Source: Mycolicibacterium fluoranthenivorans
GTDB taxonomy: Bacteria > Actinomycetota > Actinomycetes > Mycobacteriales > Mycobacteriaceae
DNA length: 64,000 bases
Assembly: GCF_011758805.1 (NCBI RefSeq)
Contig: NZ_JAANOW010000001.1
Location: 2,914,001 to 2,978,000, forward strand
Direction of reading: 5' to 3'
How positions within the stretch are numbered: the first letter of the stretch is position 1; every line of letters starts with the position of its first letter. A program made the translations under genes and the position numbers. Under the pieces are notes generated by a model. That model had not been told where the DNA came from. It worked only from the letters and a program-made list of their open reading frames with translations, and did no database searches. Below, in pieces: positions 39,415 to 49,569 of the stretch.

Positions 39415-40705
39415 TCTGACGGGTCGCGTCGTCGGTATCTGGGGGCTCGGCAAAGAAGGCCTGTCCATGGCCCGCACCGCCGCCGCGCACGGGGCCGCCC
39501 GCATCGTCGCGGTGGACGACCGCGCCGGTGAGCCGGTCGACACCGGTGTCGCCGGGTTGTCCGTGCACTACGGTGCGGAGTCCGTACCGCTGCTGAGCGA
39601 GACCGATATCGTGTTCGTCAGCCCCGGTGTGCCCTGGCGGAATCCGTTGTTCGAAGAGCTGCGGCGCACCGGTCCGCCGGTATCGAGTGCGGCCGACTGG
39701 TACCTGGCCGCGCACGGTGCGCGCACCATCGGCGTCACCGGGACCAAGGGTAAGAGCACCACGGCGGCGTTCCTGGCGCATCTGCTCGCCGGACTCGGGG
39801 TGCCGGCCGTGGCGGCGGGCAATATCGGCACCCCGCTGTCGGATCTGACGGCGCCGGACCGGGCACCGCACGACGCGCAGTGGGTGGTCGCCGAACTGTC
39901 CAGCCAGCAGTGCGCGCTGCTGCGCACGTCGCCCGCGGTGGCGGTGATCACCAACCTGTACCAGGACCATCTGGACTTTCACGGCGACATCCCGAGCTAT
40001 TACGCCGCCAAGGCGTGCATCTTCGAGCACGGGGCCCGGGTGCTGATCACCACACCGGAGGTGGTGGCGGCGCTGGACCGGGTCGGGATCACCGACCTGC
40101 CGCCGGTGCGGTTGGTGCACCCCAGCGAGGTGCGGGTTCCGCGGTCCGGCGGCGTGATGTCCTATGAACACAATGTCGCCAACGCGGCACTGGCCGCACT
40201 GGCCGCCGCCGAGGTGCTCGGGCGACCGGTCACCGACGCCGAGATCGATCACGCCGCGGGCACCTTCGCCGGTCTTCCGCACCGGCTGCAGACGGTGCGC
40301 ACCACCGGCGGGACCCGGTGGGTGGACGACACGCTGGCGACCACCGGTGAAAGCGTGGTCGCCGCACTGCGCGCCATGCCGGCCGGGGCGGCGGTGGCCC
40401 TGATCGTCGGCGGGATGGACCGCGGGCTCGACTACCAGGGTCTCGATGACTACCTGTGCAGCGGCGCGCGCCGGGTGACGCTGATCCAGGGGCCGTCCAA
40501 CGGCGCGCTGATCGGGACCCGGTTCGCGCAGGAGCATGCCGATCGCACGCACCGGGTGGACAGCCTGCAGGCGGCCGTCGGCACGGCCGCCGGGCTTGCC
40601 GATATCGACGTCGTGCTGCTGTCACCCGGCGCGGCCAGCTACGACACCTACCGCAACTACGAAGCCAAGGCCGCAGCATTCTGCGGCTACATCGACACGC
40701 TCTAA
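39407..40705 (+). CDS. murD2: UDP-MurNAc-L-alanine--L-glutamate ligase (MurD2)
   Basis: 432-residue Mur ligase. N-terminal Rossmann-like domain (VVGIWGLGKEGLSMARTAAAHG), ATP-binding GVTGTKGKSTTAAFLAHLL (GTKGKST 112-118), AELSSQQ, NLYQDHLDFHG and the C-terminal domain PHRLQTV...WVDDTLATTGES...GGMDRGLDY...LLSPGAASYDTYRNYEAKAAAF. Ordinary D-Glu-adding MurD has NDSKATN and SPACASFDQF-type sequences at the last two sites; here they are DDTLATTGES and SPGAASYDTY, as expected for the L-Glu-adding MurD2 class. The partner MurL directly upstream supports this. Confidence 0.87.
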   Translation: MTDLTGRVVGIWGLGKEGLSMARTAAAHGAARIVAVDDRAGEPVDTGVAGLSVHYGAESVPLLSETDIVFVSPGVPWRNPLFEELRRTGPPVSSAADWYLAAHGARTIGVTGTKGKSTTAAFLAHLLAGLGVPAVAAGNIGTPLSDLTAPDRAPHDAQWVVAELSSQQCALLRTSPAVAVITNLYQDHLDFHGDIPSYYAAKACIFEHGARVLITTPEVVAALDRVGITDLPPVRLVHPSEVRVPRSGGVMSYEHNVANAALAALAAAEVLGRPVTDAEIDHAAGTFAGLPHRLQTVRTTGGTRWVDDTLATTGESVVAALRAMPAGAAVALIVGGMDRGLDYQGLDDYLCSGARRVTLIQGPSNGALIGTRFAQEHADRTHRVDSLQAAVGTAAGLADIDVVLLSPGAASYDTYRNYEAKAAAFCGYIDTL

Positions 40706-40708
40706 CCT
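40703..40708 (+). promoter_or_regulatory. Leaderless -10 box of uvrC
   Basis: TAACCT, overlapping the murD2 stop and ending 6 bases before the uvrC GTG. Confidence 0.5.
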
Positions 40709-40714
40709 GGACCC

Positions 40715-42733
40715 GTGCCCGATCCAGCGACGTACCGGCCTGCGCCGGGTTCCATTCCGGTGGAACCCGGGGTCTACCGATTCCGGGATCCGCACGGCCG
40801 GGTGATCTACGTCGGCAAGGCCAAGAGCCTGCGCAGCCGGCTGAACTCGTATTTCGCCGATATCGCCGGGCTGGCGCCACGCACCCGGCAGATGGTGATG
40901 ACGGCGGGCAGCGTCGAGTGGACCGTGGTGTCCACCGAGGTCGAAGCGCTGCAGCTGGAATACAACTGGATCAAGGAGTTCGACCCGCGGTTCAACATCC
41001 GCTACCGGGACGACAAGTCCTACCCGGTGCTGGCGGTCACCCTCAACGAGGAGTATCCGCGGCTGTTCGTCTACCGCGGCCCGCGTCGCAAGGGCGTGCG
41101 TTACTTCGGCCCGTACTCACATGCGTGGGCCATCCGCGAGACCGTGGATCTGCTCACCCGGGTTTTTCCGGCCCGAACGTGTTCGTCGGGAGTGTTCAAG
41201 CGGCACAACCAGATCGACCGGCCGTGCCTGCTGGGCTACATCGACAAATGCTCGGCGCCGTGCGTCGGTCGGGTGAGCGCCGAACAGCACCGGCAGATCG
41301 TGCTGGACTTCTGCGATTTCCTGTCCGGTAAGACCGACCGGCTGGTGCGCGATATGGAGCGGCAGATGACCGCCGCGGCAGAGGATCTCGATTTCGAGCG
41401 GGCGGCACGGCTGCGCGATGACATCGGTGCGCTCAAACGCGCGCTGGAGAAGCAGACGGTGGTGTTCGGTGACGGTACCGACGCCGACGTGGTGGCCTTC
41501 GCCGCCGACGACCTGGAAGCGGCGGTGCAGGTGTTCCATGTGCGTGGTGGCCGGGTCCGCGGCCAGCGCGGCTGGGTGGTCGAGAAGACAGGTGAACCCG
41601 GGCAGTCCGGTGAGGGATACCTCGTCGAGCAGTTCCTCACCCAGTTCTACGGCGATCAGGCCGAGCTCAGCGCCGACGGCACCGGCAATCAGGACGAGAC
41701 CACCAACCCGGTGCCCAAACAGGTTCTGGTGCCGGTGCTTCCGGACAACGCCGACGAACTCGCCGACTGGCTCTCGGGTCTGCGTGGATCACGGGTGGCG
41801 CTGCGGGTCCCGGTGCGCGGTGCCAAGTTGGCGCTCGCGGAGACCGTGGGCCGCAATGCGAGAGAGGCGCTGACCCAACACAAGCTCAAACGTGCCGGCG
41901 ACTTCAACGCGAGATCGGAAGCCCTGCAGAGCATTCAGGATGCGCTGGAGCTGTCCGACGCGCCGCTACGCATCGAGTGCGTGGATATCAGCCACGTCCA
42001 GGGCACCGATGTGGTGGCCTCGCTGGTGGTGTTCGAGGACGGGCTGCCGCGCAAATCGGATTACCGGCACTATGCGATCCGGGAGGCGGCGGGCGGGGGC
42101 CGTTCCGATGATGTGGCCTCCATCGCCGAGGTGACCCGGCGCCGGTTCGCCCGGCACGTCGCCGACGCCGACCGGCCGATGGTGGCCGAGGGCAAGTCGC
42201 GCAAATTCGCCTACCCGCCCAACCTCTACGTCGTCGACGGTGGCGCACCCCAGGTCAACGCCGCCGCCACCGTGCTCGACGAGCTCGGCATCACCGATGT
42301 CGCCGTGATCGGGCTGGCCAAACGGCTCGAAGAGGTGTGGGTGCCGTTCCAGGACGACCCGGTGATCTTCCCGCGCAGCAGCGAAGGGCTGTATCTGTTG
42401 CAGCGCATCCGTGATGAGGCCCACAGGTTCGCCATCACGTTCCACCGCAGCAAACGGTCCAAGCGGATGACGGCGTCGGCACTGGACTCGGTGCCCGGTC
42501 TGGGTGAGCACCGGCGCAAAGCACTGGTCACCCACTTCGGGTCCGTGTCGCGGCTGTCGGCGGCCAGCATCGAGGACATCACCGCGGTGCCCGGAATCGG
42601 GCTGGCCACCGCGCGCGCCGTACTCGACGCCCTCGGCGAGGGTGCCGCGGGGTCGGGAGCAGCCGATTCCGACACGCCAGCGGCAGTTTTCGACAATGAT
42701 CGAACCGACCAAGATCAACAGGCATCGGGGTGA
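40715..42733 (+). CDS. uvrC: Excinuclease ABC subunit C
   Basis: Makes both incisions in nucleotide excision repair. 672 residues: GIY-YIG domain ([30 protein letters not shown], residues 14-45), UVR motif ([27 protein letters not shown] near 210-235), RNase H-like domain ([34 protein letters not shown]) and two HhH motifs ([34 protein letters not shown]). Stop overlaps rapZ as GTGA. Confidence 0.96.
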   Translation: MPDPATYRPAPGSIPVEPGVYRFRDPHGRVIYVGKAKSLRSRLNSYFADIAGLAPRTRQMVMTAGSVEWTVVSTEVEALQLEYNWIKEFDPRFNIRYRDDKSYPVLAVTLNEEYPRLFVYRGPRRKGVRYFGPYSHAWAIRETVDLLTRVFPARTCSSGVFKRHNQIDRPCLLGYIDKCSAPCVGRVSAEQHRQIVLDFCDFLSGKTDRLVRDMERQMTAAAEDLDFERAARLRDDIGALKRALEKQTVVFGDGTDADVVAFAADDLEAAVQVFHVRGGRVRGQRGWVVEKTGEPGQSGEGYLVEQFLTQFYGDQAELSADGTGNQDETTNPVPKQVLVPVLPDNADELADWLSGLRGSRVALRVPVRGAKLALAETVGRNAREALTQHKLKRAGDFNARSEALQSIQDALELSDAPLRIECVDISHVQGTDVVASLVVFEDGLPRKSDYRHYAIREAAGGGRSDDVASIAEVTRRRFARHVADADRPMVAEGKSRKFAYPPNLYVVDGGAPQVNAAATVLDELGITDVAVIGLAKRLEEVWVPFQDDPVIFPRSSEGLYLLQRIRDEAHRFAITFHRSKRSKRMTASALDSVPGLGEHRRKALVTHFGSVSRLSAASIEDITAVPGIGLATARAVLDALGEGAAGSGAADSDTPAAVFDNDRTDQDQQASG

Positions 42734-43620
42734 CTGAGCAATATATGAGTGACGAATCTGGTATCGAGGTCGTCCTCGTCACCGGGCTCTCCGGTGCGGG
42801 ACGCGGTACCACCGCCAAGGTGCTCGAGGATCTCGGTTGGTATGTGGCCGACAACCTGCCGCCGGAACTGATCGCCAGAATGGTCGATCTGGGGCTGGAC
42901 GCCGGATCGCGGATCACCCGGCTGGCCGTCGTGATGGATGTCCGGTCGAAGGGATTCACCGGCGACCTGGACTCGGTGCGTACCGAACTGGGCACCCGGG
43001 GTATCGCACCGCGGGTGTTGTTCATGGATGCCTCCGATGAGACGCTGGTGCGCCGCTACGAACAGAACCGGCGCAGTCACCCGCTTCAGGGAAACCAGAC
43101 CCTGGCCGAGGGCATCACCGCCGAGCGGACGATGCTGGCGTCGGTACGGGCGGTCGCCGACCTGGTGATCGACACCTCGACACTGGCGGTGCCGGCCCTG
43201 CGGGAGAGCATCGAACGCGCCTTCGGTGAGGAGACCGTCGCGCACACCAGCATCACCGTGGAGTCGTTCGGCTACAAGTACGGCCTGCCCATGGATGCCG
43301 ATACCGTGATGGACGTCCGGTTCATCCCGAACCCGCACTGGGTGGACGAATTGCGCCCCCACACCGGCCAGCACCCGGCGGTACGGGACTACGTGCTGGG
43401 CCAAGAAGGCGCCGCGGAGTTCCTGGACACCTACCATCGGCTGCTGGGAGTGGTGATCGACGGTTATCGCCGGGAGGGAAAGCGCTATATGACGGTGGCC
43501 ATCGGCTGCACCGGCGGCAAGCACCGAAGCGTGGCGATCGCCGAGGCCCTGGCCGGCCGGCTGCAGGGCGGTGAGCAGTTGACGGTGCGGGTGCTGCACC
43601 GCGATCTGGGGCGCGAATGA
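42730..43620 (+). CDS. rapZ: RapZ/YvcJ family nucleotide-binding protein
   Basis: 296 residues: P-loop [28 protein letters not shown] near residues 16-43, second nucleotide motif [10 protein letters not shown], and C-terminal [18 protein letters not shown]. Binds nucleotides; in E. coli RapZ controls GlmS-related RNAs, but the actinobacterial role is unknown. The GTG at 42730 overlaps uvrC; the ATG at 42745 ([12 protein letters not shown]) is an alternative. Conserved uvrC-rapZ-yvcK-whiA cluster. Confidence 0.93.
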   Translation: MTEQYMSDESGIEVVLVTGLSGAGRGTTAKVLEDLGWYVADNLPPELIARMVDLGLDAGSRITRLAVVMDVRSKGFTGDLDSVRTELGTRGIAPRVLFMDASDETLVRRYEQNRRSHPLQGNQTLAEGITAERTMLASVRAVADLVIDTSTLAVPALRESIERAFGEETVAHTSITVESFGYKYGLPMDADTVMDVRFIPNPHWVDELRPHTGQHPAVRDYVLGQEGAAEFLDTYHRLLGVVIDGYRREGKRYMTVAIGCTGGKHRSVAIAEALAGRLQGGEQLTVRVLHRDLGRE

Positions 43621-44675
43621 CAGCCCGTGTGGTGGCTCTCGGTGGCGGGCACGGTCTGTATGCCACCCTGTCCGCGGCCCGTCGGCTGACCCCGCACGTC
43701 ACCGCGGTGGTCACCGTCGCCGACGACGGTGGATCCTCGGGCCGGCTGCGCAGCGAACTGGATGTCGTGCCCCCCGGTGATCTGCGAATGGCGTTGGCGG
43801 CGTTGGCTTCTGACAGCCCGCACGGCCGGCTGTGGGCGACCATCCTGCAGCACCGGTTCGGTGGCAGCGGTGCGCTGGCAGGTCATCCGATCGGCAATCT
43901 GATGCTGGCGGGCCTCAACGAGGTGCTCACCGATCCGGTGACCGCCCTGGACGAACTCGGCAAGATCCTCGGCCTCAAGGGCCGGGTCCTGCCGATGTGC
44001 CCGATCGCCCTGCAGATCGAGGCCGATGTCGCCGGACTGGAGACCGATCCGCGGATGTTCCGGGTGATCAGGGGCCAGGTGGCCGTCGCCACCACGGTGG
44101 GCAAGGTGCGCCGGGTGCGGCTGTTGCCCGGTGACCCGCCGGCCACGCATCAGGCGGTGGACGCGATCATGGCCGCCGACCTCGTCGTGCTCGGCCCCGG
44201 GTCGTGGTTCACGAGTGTGATCCCGCACGTCCTGGTACCGCAGCTGGCCGCCGCCTTGCAGGCCACCACCGCCCGGCGGGCCCTGGTGCTCAACCTGGCG
44301 GCCGAACCGGGGGAGACGGCCGGATTCTCGGCTGAGCGGCACATCCATGTGCTGGCCCAGCATGCGCCCGGGTTCACCGTGGACGAGATCATCGTCGACG
44401 CGGCGAGGGTGCCCAGTGACCGGGAGCGCGAGCAGTTGGTGCGCACGGCCGCCCTGCTCGGTGCGGACGTGGAGTTTGCCGACGTGTCCCGGCCTGGTAC
44501 ACAGTTACATGACCCATCGATGCTGGCCGCCGCATTGGAGCGGGTCCGGCTGCGCGGCAGGGCATCACGTCCTGATGACAGCGATTCCACCGCTCCCCAC
44601 CCGGCCCGGCCGGTCGGGGGAGCAGAGGGGCAATCGACGGTGAATGTATCGAGGGGTGACGATTCGTGGCGATGA
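43617..44675 (+). CDS. yvcK: YvcK/CuvA family protein
   Basis: 352 residues: [63 protein letters not shown] and [20 protein letters not shown], all typical of the UDP-sugar-binding YvcK family. In M. tuberculosis CuvA is needed for normal cell shape and growth on some carbon sources. Overlaps rapZ (ATGA) and whiA. Confidence 0.93.
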   Translation: MTARVVALGGGHGLYATLSAARRLTPHVTAVVTVADDGGSSGRLRSELDVVPPGDLRMALAALASDSPHGRLWATILQHRFGGSGALAGHPIGNLMLAGLNEVLTDPVTALDELGKILGLKGRVLPMCPIALQIEADVAGLETDPRMFRVIRGQVAVATTVGKVRRVRLLPGDPPATHQAVDAIMAADLVVLGPGSWFTSVIPHVLVPQLAAALQATTARRALVLNLAAEPGETAGFSAERHIHVLAQHAPGFTVDEIIVDAARVPSDREREQLVRTAALLGADVEFADVSRPGTQLHDPSMLAAALERVRLRGRASRPDDSDSTAPHPARPVGGAEGQSTVNVSRGDDSWR

Positions 44676-45649
44676 CCGCTGAGGTGAAGGACGAACTGAG
44701 CCGGCTGGTCGTGAATTCGGTGAGTGCACGCCGGGCCGAGGTCTCCTCGCTGCTGCGCTTCGCCGGTGGACTGCACATCGTGGCCGGCCGGGTGGTGGTC
44801 GAAGCCGAGGTGGATCTGGGCATCATCGCGCGCCGGCTGCGCAAGGACATCTACGACCTGTACGGCTACAACGCGGTGGTGCATGTGTTGTCGGCCAGCG
44901 GGATCCGCAAGAGCACCCGCTACGTGGTGCGGGTCGCCAAGGACGGCGAAGCCCTGGCCAGGCAGACCGGACTGCTCGACCTCCGGGGCAGACCGGTGCG
45001 CGGACTGCCCGCCCAGGTGGTCGGCGGCAGCGTCAACGACGCCGAAGCCGCCTGGCGCGGTGCGTTTCTGGCGCACGGTTCGCTCACCGAGCCGGGCCGG
45101 TCCTCGGCGCTGGAGGTCAGCTGCCCGGGTCCGGAGGCTGCGCTGGCGCTCGTCGGTGCGGCACGGCGGCTCGGGGTCAGCGCGAAGGCCCGCGAGGTCC
45201 GCGGGAGCGACCGGGTGGTGGTCCGCGACGGCGAGGCGATCGGGGCCCTGCTGACCCGGATGGGCGCCCAGGACACCCGGTTGACGTGGGAGGAGCGCCG
45301 GATGCGGCGCGAAGTCCGCGCCACCGCCAACCGGCTGGCCAATTTCGACGATGCCAACCTGCGTCGCTCGGCGCGCGCGGCGGTCGCCGCGGCCGCCAGG
45401 GTCGAGCGTGCCCTGCACATCCTGGGCGACACGGTGCCCGATCATCTGGCGCAGGCCGGCCGGTTGCGGGTCGAGCATCGGCAGGCATCGCTGGAGGAAC
45501 TGGGCCGGCTGGCCGAGCCGCCGATGACCAAGGATGCGGTTGCGGGCCGGATCCGGCGGCTGCTCTCGATGGCCGACCGCAAGGCCAAGCAGGACGGTAT
45601 CCCCGATACGGAGTCGGCGGTGACGCCGGACCTGCTCGACGACGCCTAG
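44666..45649 (+). CDS. whiA: WhiA sporulation/division regulator
   Basis: 327 residues: N-terminal LAGLIDADG homing-endonuclease-like domain ([42 protein letters not shown]) and C-terminal DNA-binding domain ([32 protein letters not shown]). Homologues regulate cell division and sporulation genes. GTG at 44666 or ATG at 44672 ([12 protein letters not shown]) could be the start. Convergent with the next gene, with only 3 bp between the stops. Confidence 0.95.
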   Translation: MAMTAEVKDELSRLVVNSVSARRAEVSSLLRFAGGLHIVAGRVVVEAEVDLGIIARRLRKDIYDLYGYNAVVHVLSASGIRKSTRYVVRVAKDGEALARQTGLLDLRGRPVRGLPAQVVGGSVNDAEAAWRGAFLAHGSLTEPGRSSALEVSCPGPEAALALVGAARRLGVSAKAREVRGSDRVVVRDGEAIGALLTRMGAQDTRLTWEERRMRREVRATANRLANFDDANLRRSARAAVAAAARVERALHILGDTVPDHLAQAGRLRVEHRQASLEELGRLAEPPMTKDAVAGRIRRLLSMADRKAKQDGIPDTESAVTPDLLDDA

Positions 45650-45652
45650 CGG

Positions 45653-47143
45653 CTAGCTCGACGCTTTCACCGCGGCGTGCTTGCCGCGGACGTGCTTGGT
45701 GCTCGGCTTCGCGGTGGTGGTCTTCGTGGACTTGGTCGTCTTCGTCGAGGAGTCCTGGGAGACAGCATTTTTCGTCGATGTCGCGGGTGTCGCCGAAGTC
45801 GCGGGTGACGCCGGGGCCGAGGTGACGGCCGTGGCGGTCGCCGCCTTGACCGTGGCCGTCTTGGGTTTGGTGGCTGCGGAATGCGGTGTGAGCATCTTCT
45901 TGATGCGGGCGGCCAGCGCCGCGATGGCGTGGTGCAGGGCGCCGGCCAACGTGGTGACGGTCCGGCCGGGCGCGGTGAGGACGGGGGCGGTGATCGGGTG
46001 CGCGGCGATCCAGGACTTGATGGTCGCGACGGCGGCCCGCGGTGTCCAGTTGCTGCCGAAGACTCCGTAGTTCCCGCCGGAGTACGAGGAGTCGATGAGC
46101 GAGAACAGGAATGACGGACCCACGCCGGACAGGGTGGACCAGGTGGTCAGGAAATCCTGGATCAGCGTGGCCTGATTGGTCTGGCTGGCGGCGCTGCCGG
46201 AGGTGGCCGTGCTGCTGGTGGTCACCGGTGCCCCGTATTCGGTCGCCCAGATCAACTTGAGCGCATCGCCGTTGGCGTTCATCAGTTTGCGCAGAGCTTC
46301 CAGTTCCTGCAGCGGCGAGTTCGCGACCGATGCGCCGGCGGAGAACAGGCTGTCGGCGTACGGGTGAAACGCCAGGGCATCGAAGAACCCAGCGGCGCCG
46401 GCGGCGTACATCTGCTTGAGGAACGTCACCGGGTTCTCGGTCAGCGACCCGATCGTGACGCCCGCTCCCAGAACGCCGCCCAGCACCGTCGCGGTCGGAT
46501 CGACGGACTTGATGGCGGTGTAGGCGGCTTTCAGTAGCGCGGTGTAGGCCGCGGCGTCGGGCTTCGGCGACCACCCGGCGAACCAGTTCGGCTCGTTCCA
46601 GACCTCGTAGGCCGAGATCTTGGCGTTCCCGTTGTTGGCGGTGGCGCCGTAGCGGCTGGCCAGCGCTTTGACGAAGGTGGCGTAGTCGGCGTCCGAGGTG
46701 GGCGCGCCGTTGGGGATGAGACCACCGTTGGTGGTGGCCCACGGTGGTGTGCTCGTGACGGATGCGTCGACGGCGATGCCGTAGGACGCGGCCGTGTTGA
46801 GCAGCTGGTCGGCCGCCGACCAGTTGTAACTGCCTTTCGCGGGCTCCATCTGACGCCAGGGCAGGTACACCCGGATCTGGGTGACCCCCAGCGATTGGAG
46901 CTGCTGCATCGCGGTGCTCAGTTGGTCCTTGGACATGAAGTACAGATCGGATTCGGCGATACCCGTCGTGGTCGAGGACGAGTCGATGGTGGCGGAGAGC
47001 TCGACCGCCGCAGCTGCCAGCCGCGGCGCGGTCGGCTGCGGCGCGGGGTGCAGACTCACCGACGCGCCCAGGACGGCGGTCGCGAGCAACGGAACCGAAA
47101 CTGCATGGAACCTGGAAACGACGCGGCTGTGCTGGTGGGACAT
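45653..47143 (-). CDS. Exported glycoside hydrolase (clan GH-A) with basic Lys/Thr tail
   Basis: 496 residues. A signal peptide (HAVSVPLLATAVLGASVSLHPAP) precedes a TIM-barrel glycosidase: LGVTQIRVYLPWRQMEPAKGSYNW, acid/base Glu in ISAYEVWNEPNWFAGW (about residue 183), HPYADSLF, and nucleophile Glu in LIWATEYGAP (about 301). This is the GH5/GH39-like pattern; the substrate is unknown. From about residue 400 the protein becomes Ala/Thr/Lys-rich and ends in a strongly basic tail (KTATVKAATAT, STKTTKSTKTTTAKPSTKH), which could bind acidic polymers in the envelope. The ATG at 47143 gives the signal peptide; the longer frame adds a non-conserved stretch. Confidence 0.85.
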   Translation of the reverse strand: MSHQHSRVVSRFHAVSVPLLATAVLGASVSLHPAPQPTAPRLAAAAVELSATIDSSSTTTGIAESDLYFMSKDQLSTAMQQLQSLGVTQIRVYLPWRQMEPAKGSYNWSAADQLLNTAASYGIAVDASVTSTPPWATTNGGLIPNGAPTSDADYATFVKALASRYGATANNGNAKISAYEVWNEPNWFAGWSPKPDAAAYTALLKAAYTAIKSVDPTATVLGGVLGAGVTIGSLTENPVTFLKQMYAAGAAGFFDALAFHPYADSLFSAGASVANSPLQELEALRKLMNANGDALKLIWATEYGAPVTTSSTATSGSAASQTNQATLIQDFLTTWSTLSGVGPSFLFSLIDSSYSGGNYGVFGSNWTPRAAVATIKSWIAAHPITAPVLTAPGRTVTTLAGALHHAIAALAARIKKMLTPHSAATKPKTATVKAATATAVTSAPASPATSATPATSTKNAVSQDSSTKTTKSTKTTTAKPSTKHVRGKHAAVKASS

Positions 47144-47793
47144 GACCGACCCCCGATGTTGGGCGAACAAGGCTGGCCGAGTGGACCGAGTGGACTGTAA
47201 CTCCGGGTTTTCGCGTCTTATCGGCATCCATTGTCGCCACGGGCCAGCGAACTACTTCAGGTACCACGGACGGTCTCGGCAATTGGTGGTTCGGCGTCGT
47301 CCTGGCGAATATCAGAACCGGTCCGCAGTATTCTTTTCGATTTCAAGAGCTATGCGTGAAAACCAGTTCAGGACCATTCGCGTGGCCGGAAAGAGATTTG
47401 CGGGATCGGAGGTAAATGTGGTGTCAGGCAATCTGATATTGATGGCGCGATGGCACCGCCAGAATCTTCTCAGAAATCCGGACAGCGATCACCGGAAAAT
47501 ACACGAAGATGCGCTATGGCGGAAAATCGTGAGCGACCCTCAGGGGGCGTCGCGAGCAGCACTTTGTGGCCCGTGCTGACATTCGTGGCAATGGCGCTGT
47601 CGCGGCATCCAGATGTCAAGGGACGACACCTCGCGGACAGCGGATTATGCGCGAATACACAGGCCGCAGACAGCAATGACGGTCACGATCGCCGCCGCCG
47701 CGTGGCGGGTTTCGTGGTCCGCCGCGACGGTGTCGGCGTTGTACTGTGTGGCGACAAACTGGACGTCCACACCATGAAGAGGCGACGGTCGCG
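47144..47793. other. Long gap between the glycosidase and the ABC exporter, no gene seen
   Basis: 650 bp divergent intergenic region. The central part (about 47280-47560) is less GC-rich than the surroundings and its frames lack ribosome sites or mycobacterial codon use. A -10-like TACTGT at 47742-47747 would start the ABC exporter transcript about 40 bases before its ATG. It may be decayed sequence or contain an unrecognised RNA. Confidence 0.4.
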
Positions 47794-49569
47794 ATGAGAC
47801 TGATCCTTGAGCTGATCCGCCCCTACCGGTGGCTGGTCGCCGGCATCTTCGGTGTGCTGCTGATTCAGATCGTGATGGGTCTGGCCGCGCCCTGGCCGCT
47901 GAAGGTGGTGCTCGACAGTGTGGTCGGCGACCACCCGCTGCCGGGCTGGCTGCACGGGCTGCTGCAGCCCCTGCTCGGTGGCGAGGGCCGGATGCACATC
48001 GCCGGCCTGGCCGCCATCATGGTCATCGTCATCGCGGTCATCGCCGCCCTGGCCACCTACGCCGCGAACTACCTGACCGAGACCGTCGGCCAGCGCATCG
48101 GCAACGATCTGCGTACCCGGGCTTACCACCATCTGCAGCAGCTGTCGCTGAACTACTTCGACACCCACCGCGTCGGGCCGATCCTGAGCACGCTCACCGA
48201 TGACGTCGACACCATCCAGGATTTCGCGTCGGCCTCCACGCTCGGTATCGCGACCGATCTGCTGACCATCCTCGGCATGCTGGTCGTGATGCTGTGGCTG
48301 CAGTGGGATTTCACCCTCGTCGCGCTCGCGGTGGCGCCACTGCTGCTGCTGTTCGTCTCCCGGATTCGCAAGGCCGTGAAGGCGGCCACCCACGAGGTGC
48401 GCCGCCGCGAATCCGATATCGTCGCGGTCGCCGAGGAAGGCCTGCAGTCCATCCGCGTGGTCAAGGCGTTCGACCGGGAGGACCTCCAGGAGCGCCAGCT
48501 CGCCCTGGCCGGCCAACAGGCGGTGGACGCGGCCCTGAACGCCCGGCGGGTGAAATCGGTGGTGTCACCGATCGTCGCCGTCGTCGTGTCCGCCTGCACC
48601 GCACTGGTGTTGTGGCGCGGCTCGGCACTCATCCTCGCCGGGGCGATGACGGCGGGCACCCTGACCGTCTTCATCTCCTATCTGGTGTCGTTCTTCAAAC
48701 CGGTTCAGGACCTCGCGAAGCTCACCAACACCATCGCGATGGCCTCGGTCGGGGTCGACCGGGTCAATGAACTGCTGACCGCCGAGACCACGGTGGAGGA
48801 GAAGCCGGACGCCGTCGAACCGTCCCATATCAAGGGCGCCATCGCCTTCGAGCGGGTGGCGTTCAGCTACAACGCCGAAACCCCGGTGCTGCGTGATGTC
48901 ACTTTCGAGGTGGCGCCGGGCCAACTGGTGGGCGTCGTCGGACACACCGGCAGCGGGAAGTCCAGTCTGGTCAGCCTGATTCCCCGGTTCTACGACCCGA
49001 GCGTGGGCACCGTCCGGATCGACGGGGTGGACCTGCGTGACTACAAACTGCACGAACTGCGCCGCCAGATCGCCTACGTGCTGCAGGACACGGTGTTGTT
49101 CCGCGGGACGATCCGCGACAACATCGCCTTCGGCCGGCCCGACGCCGATCACGACGAGATCGTCGAGATGGCCAAACTGGCCAATGCCCACGAATTCATC
49201 TCCGAGATGCCGCAGGGCTATGACAGTGCGGTGGGGGATCGGGGACTGACCCTGTCCGGCGGACAGCGTCAGCGCATCGGCATCGCCCGCGCGCTGATCC
49301 GCGACAGTCCGATCCTCATCCTCGACGAACCGACCGCGGCGCTGGACACCGAGTCCGAGCACCTGGTGATGTCGGCGCTGCAGCGTTTGATGAAGGATCG
49401 TACGGTGATCACGATCGCTCACCGGCTCAGCACCATTCGCGATGCGGACAAGATCGTCGTGCTGGAAGAGGGCCGTGTGGTCGAAGAGGGCACGCACAAT
49501 GACCTGCTCACCGCCGGTGGCAGATACGCCGACTTGCACCGCATCCAATTCAAGGACGACACACCGTGA
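47794..49569 (+). CDS. ABC exporter, fused membrane and ATPase domains
   Basis: 591 residues: six membrane helices in the first ~310 (LVAGIFGVLLIQIVMGLAAPWPL, IAGLAAIMVIVIAVIAAL, ATDLLTILGMLVVMLWL, VALAVAPLLLLFV and others), then an ATP-binding domain with Walker A GHTGSGKSS near 385, Q-loop YVLQDTVLFRGT, signature LSGGQRQRIGIARAL near 487, Walker B ILILDEPTAALD and H-loop TIAHRLSTI. This is a type IV exporter (MsbA/lipid or peptide group) half-transporter. Cargo unknown. The stop overlaps the PLD-like gene (GTGA). Confidence 0.92.
   Translation: MRLILELIRPYRWLVAGIFGVLLIQIVMGLAAPWPLKVVLDSVVGDHPLPGWLHGLLQPLLGGEGRMHIAGLAAIMVIVIAVIAALATYAANYLTETVGQRIGNDLRTRAYHHLQQLSLNYFDTHRVGPILSTLTDDVDTIQDFASASTLGIATDLLTILGMLVVMLWLQWDFTLVALAVAPLLLLFVSRIRKAVKAATHEVRRRESDIVAVAEEGLQSIRVVKAFDREDLQERQLALAGQQAVDAALNARRVKSVVSPIVAVVVSACTALVLWRGSALILAGAMTAGTLTVFISYLVSFFKPVQDLAKLTNTIAMASVGVDRVNELLTAETTVEEKPDAVEPSHIKGAIAFERVAFSYNAETPVLRDVTFEVAPGQLVGVVGHTGSGKSSLVSLIPRFYDPSVGTVRIDGVDLRDYKLHELRRQIAYVLQDTVLFRGTIRDNIAFGRPDADHDEIVEMAKLANAHEFISEMPQGYDSAVGDRGLTLSGGQRQRIGIARALIRDSPILILDEPTAALDTESEHLVMSALQRLMKDRTVITIAHRLSTIRDADKIVVLEEGRVVEEGTHNDLLTAGGRYADLHRIQFKDDTP

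Noticed and set aside
47450..47797. 115-residue plus-strand frame before the ABC exporter
   Set aside because: No ribosome site, composition unlike mycobacterial proteins, and it overlaps the exporter's start; likely chance.
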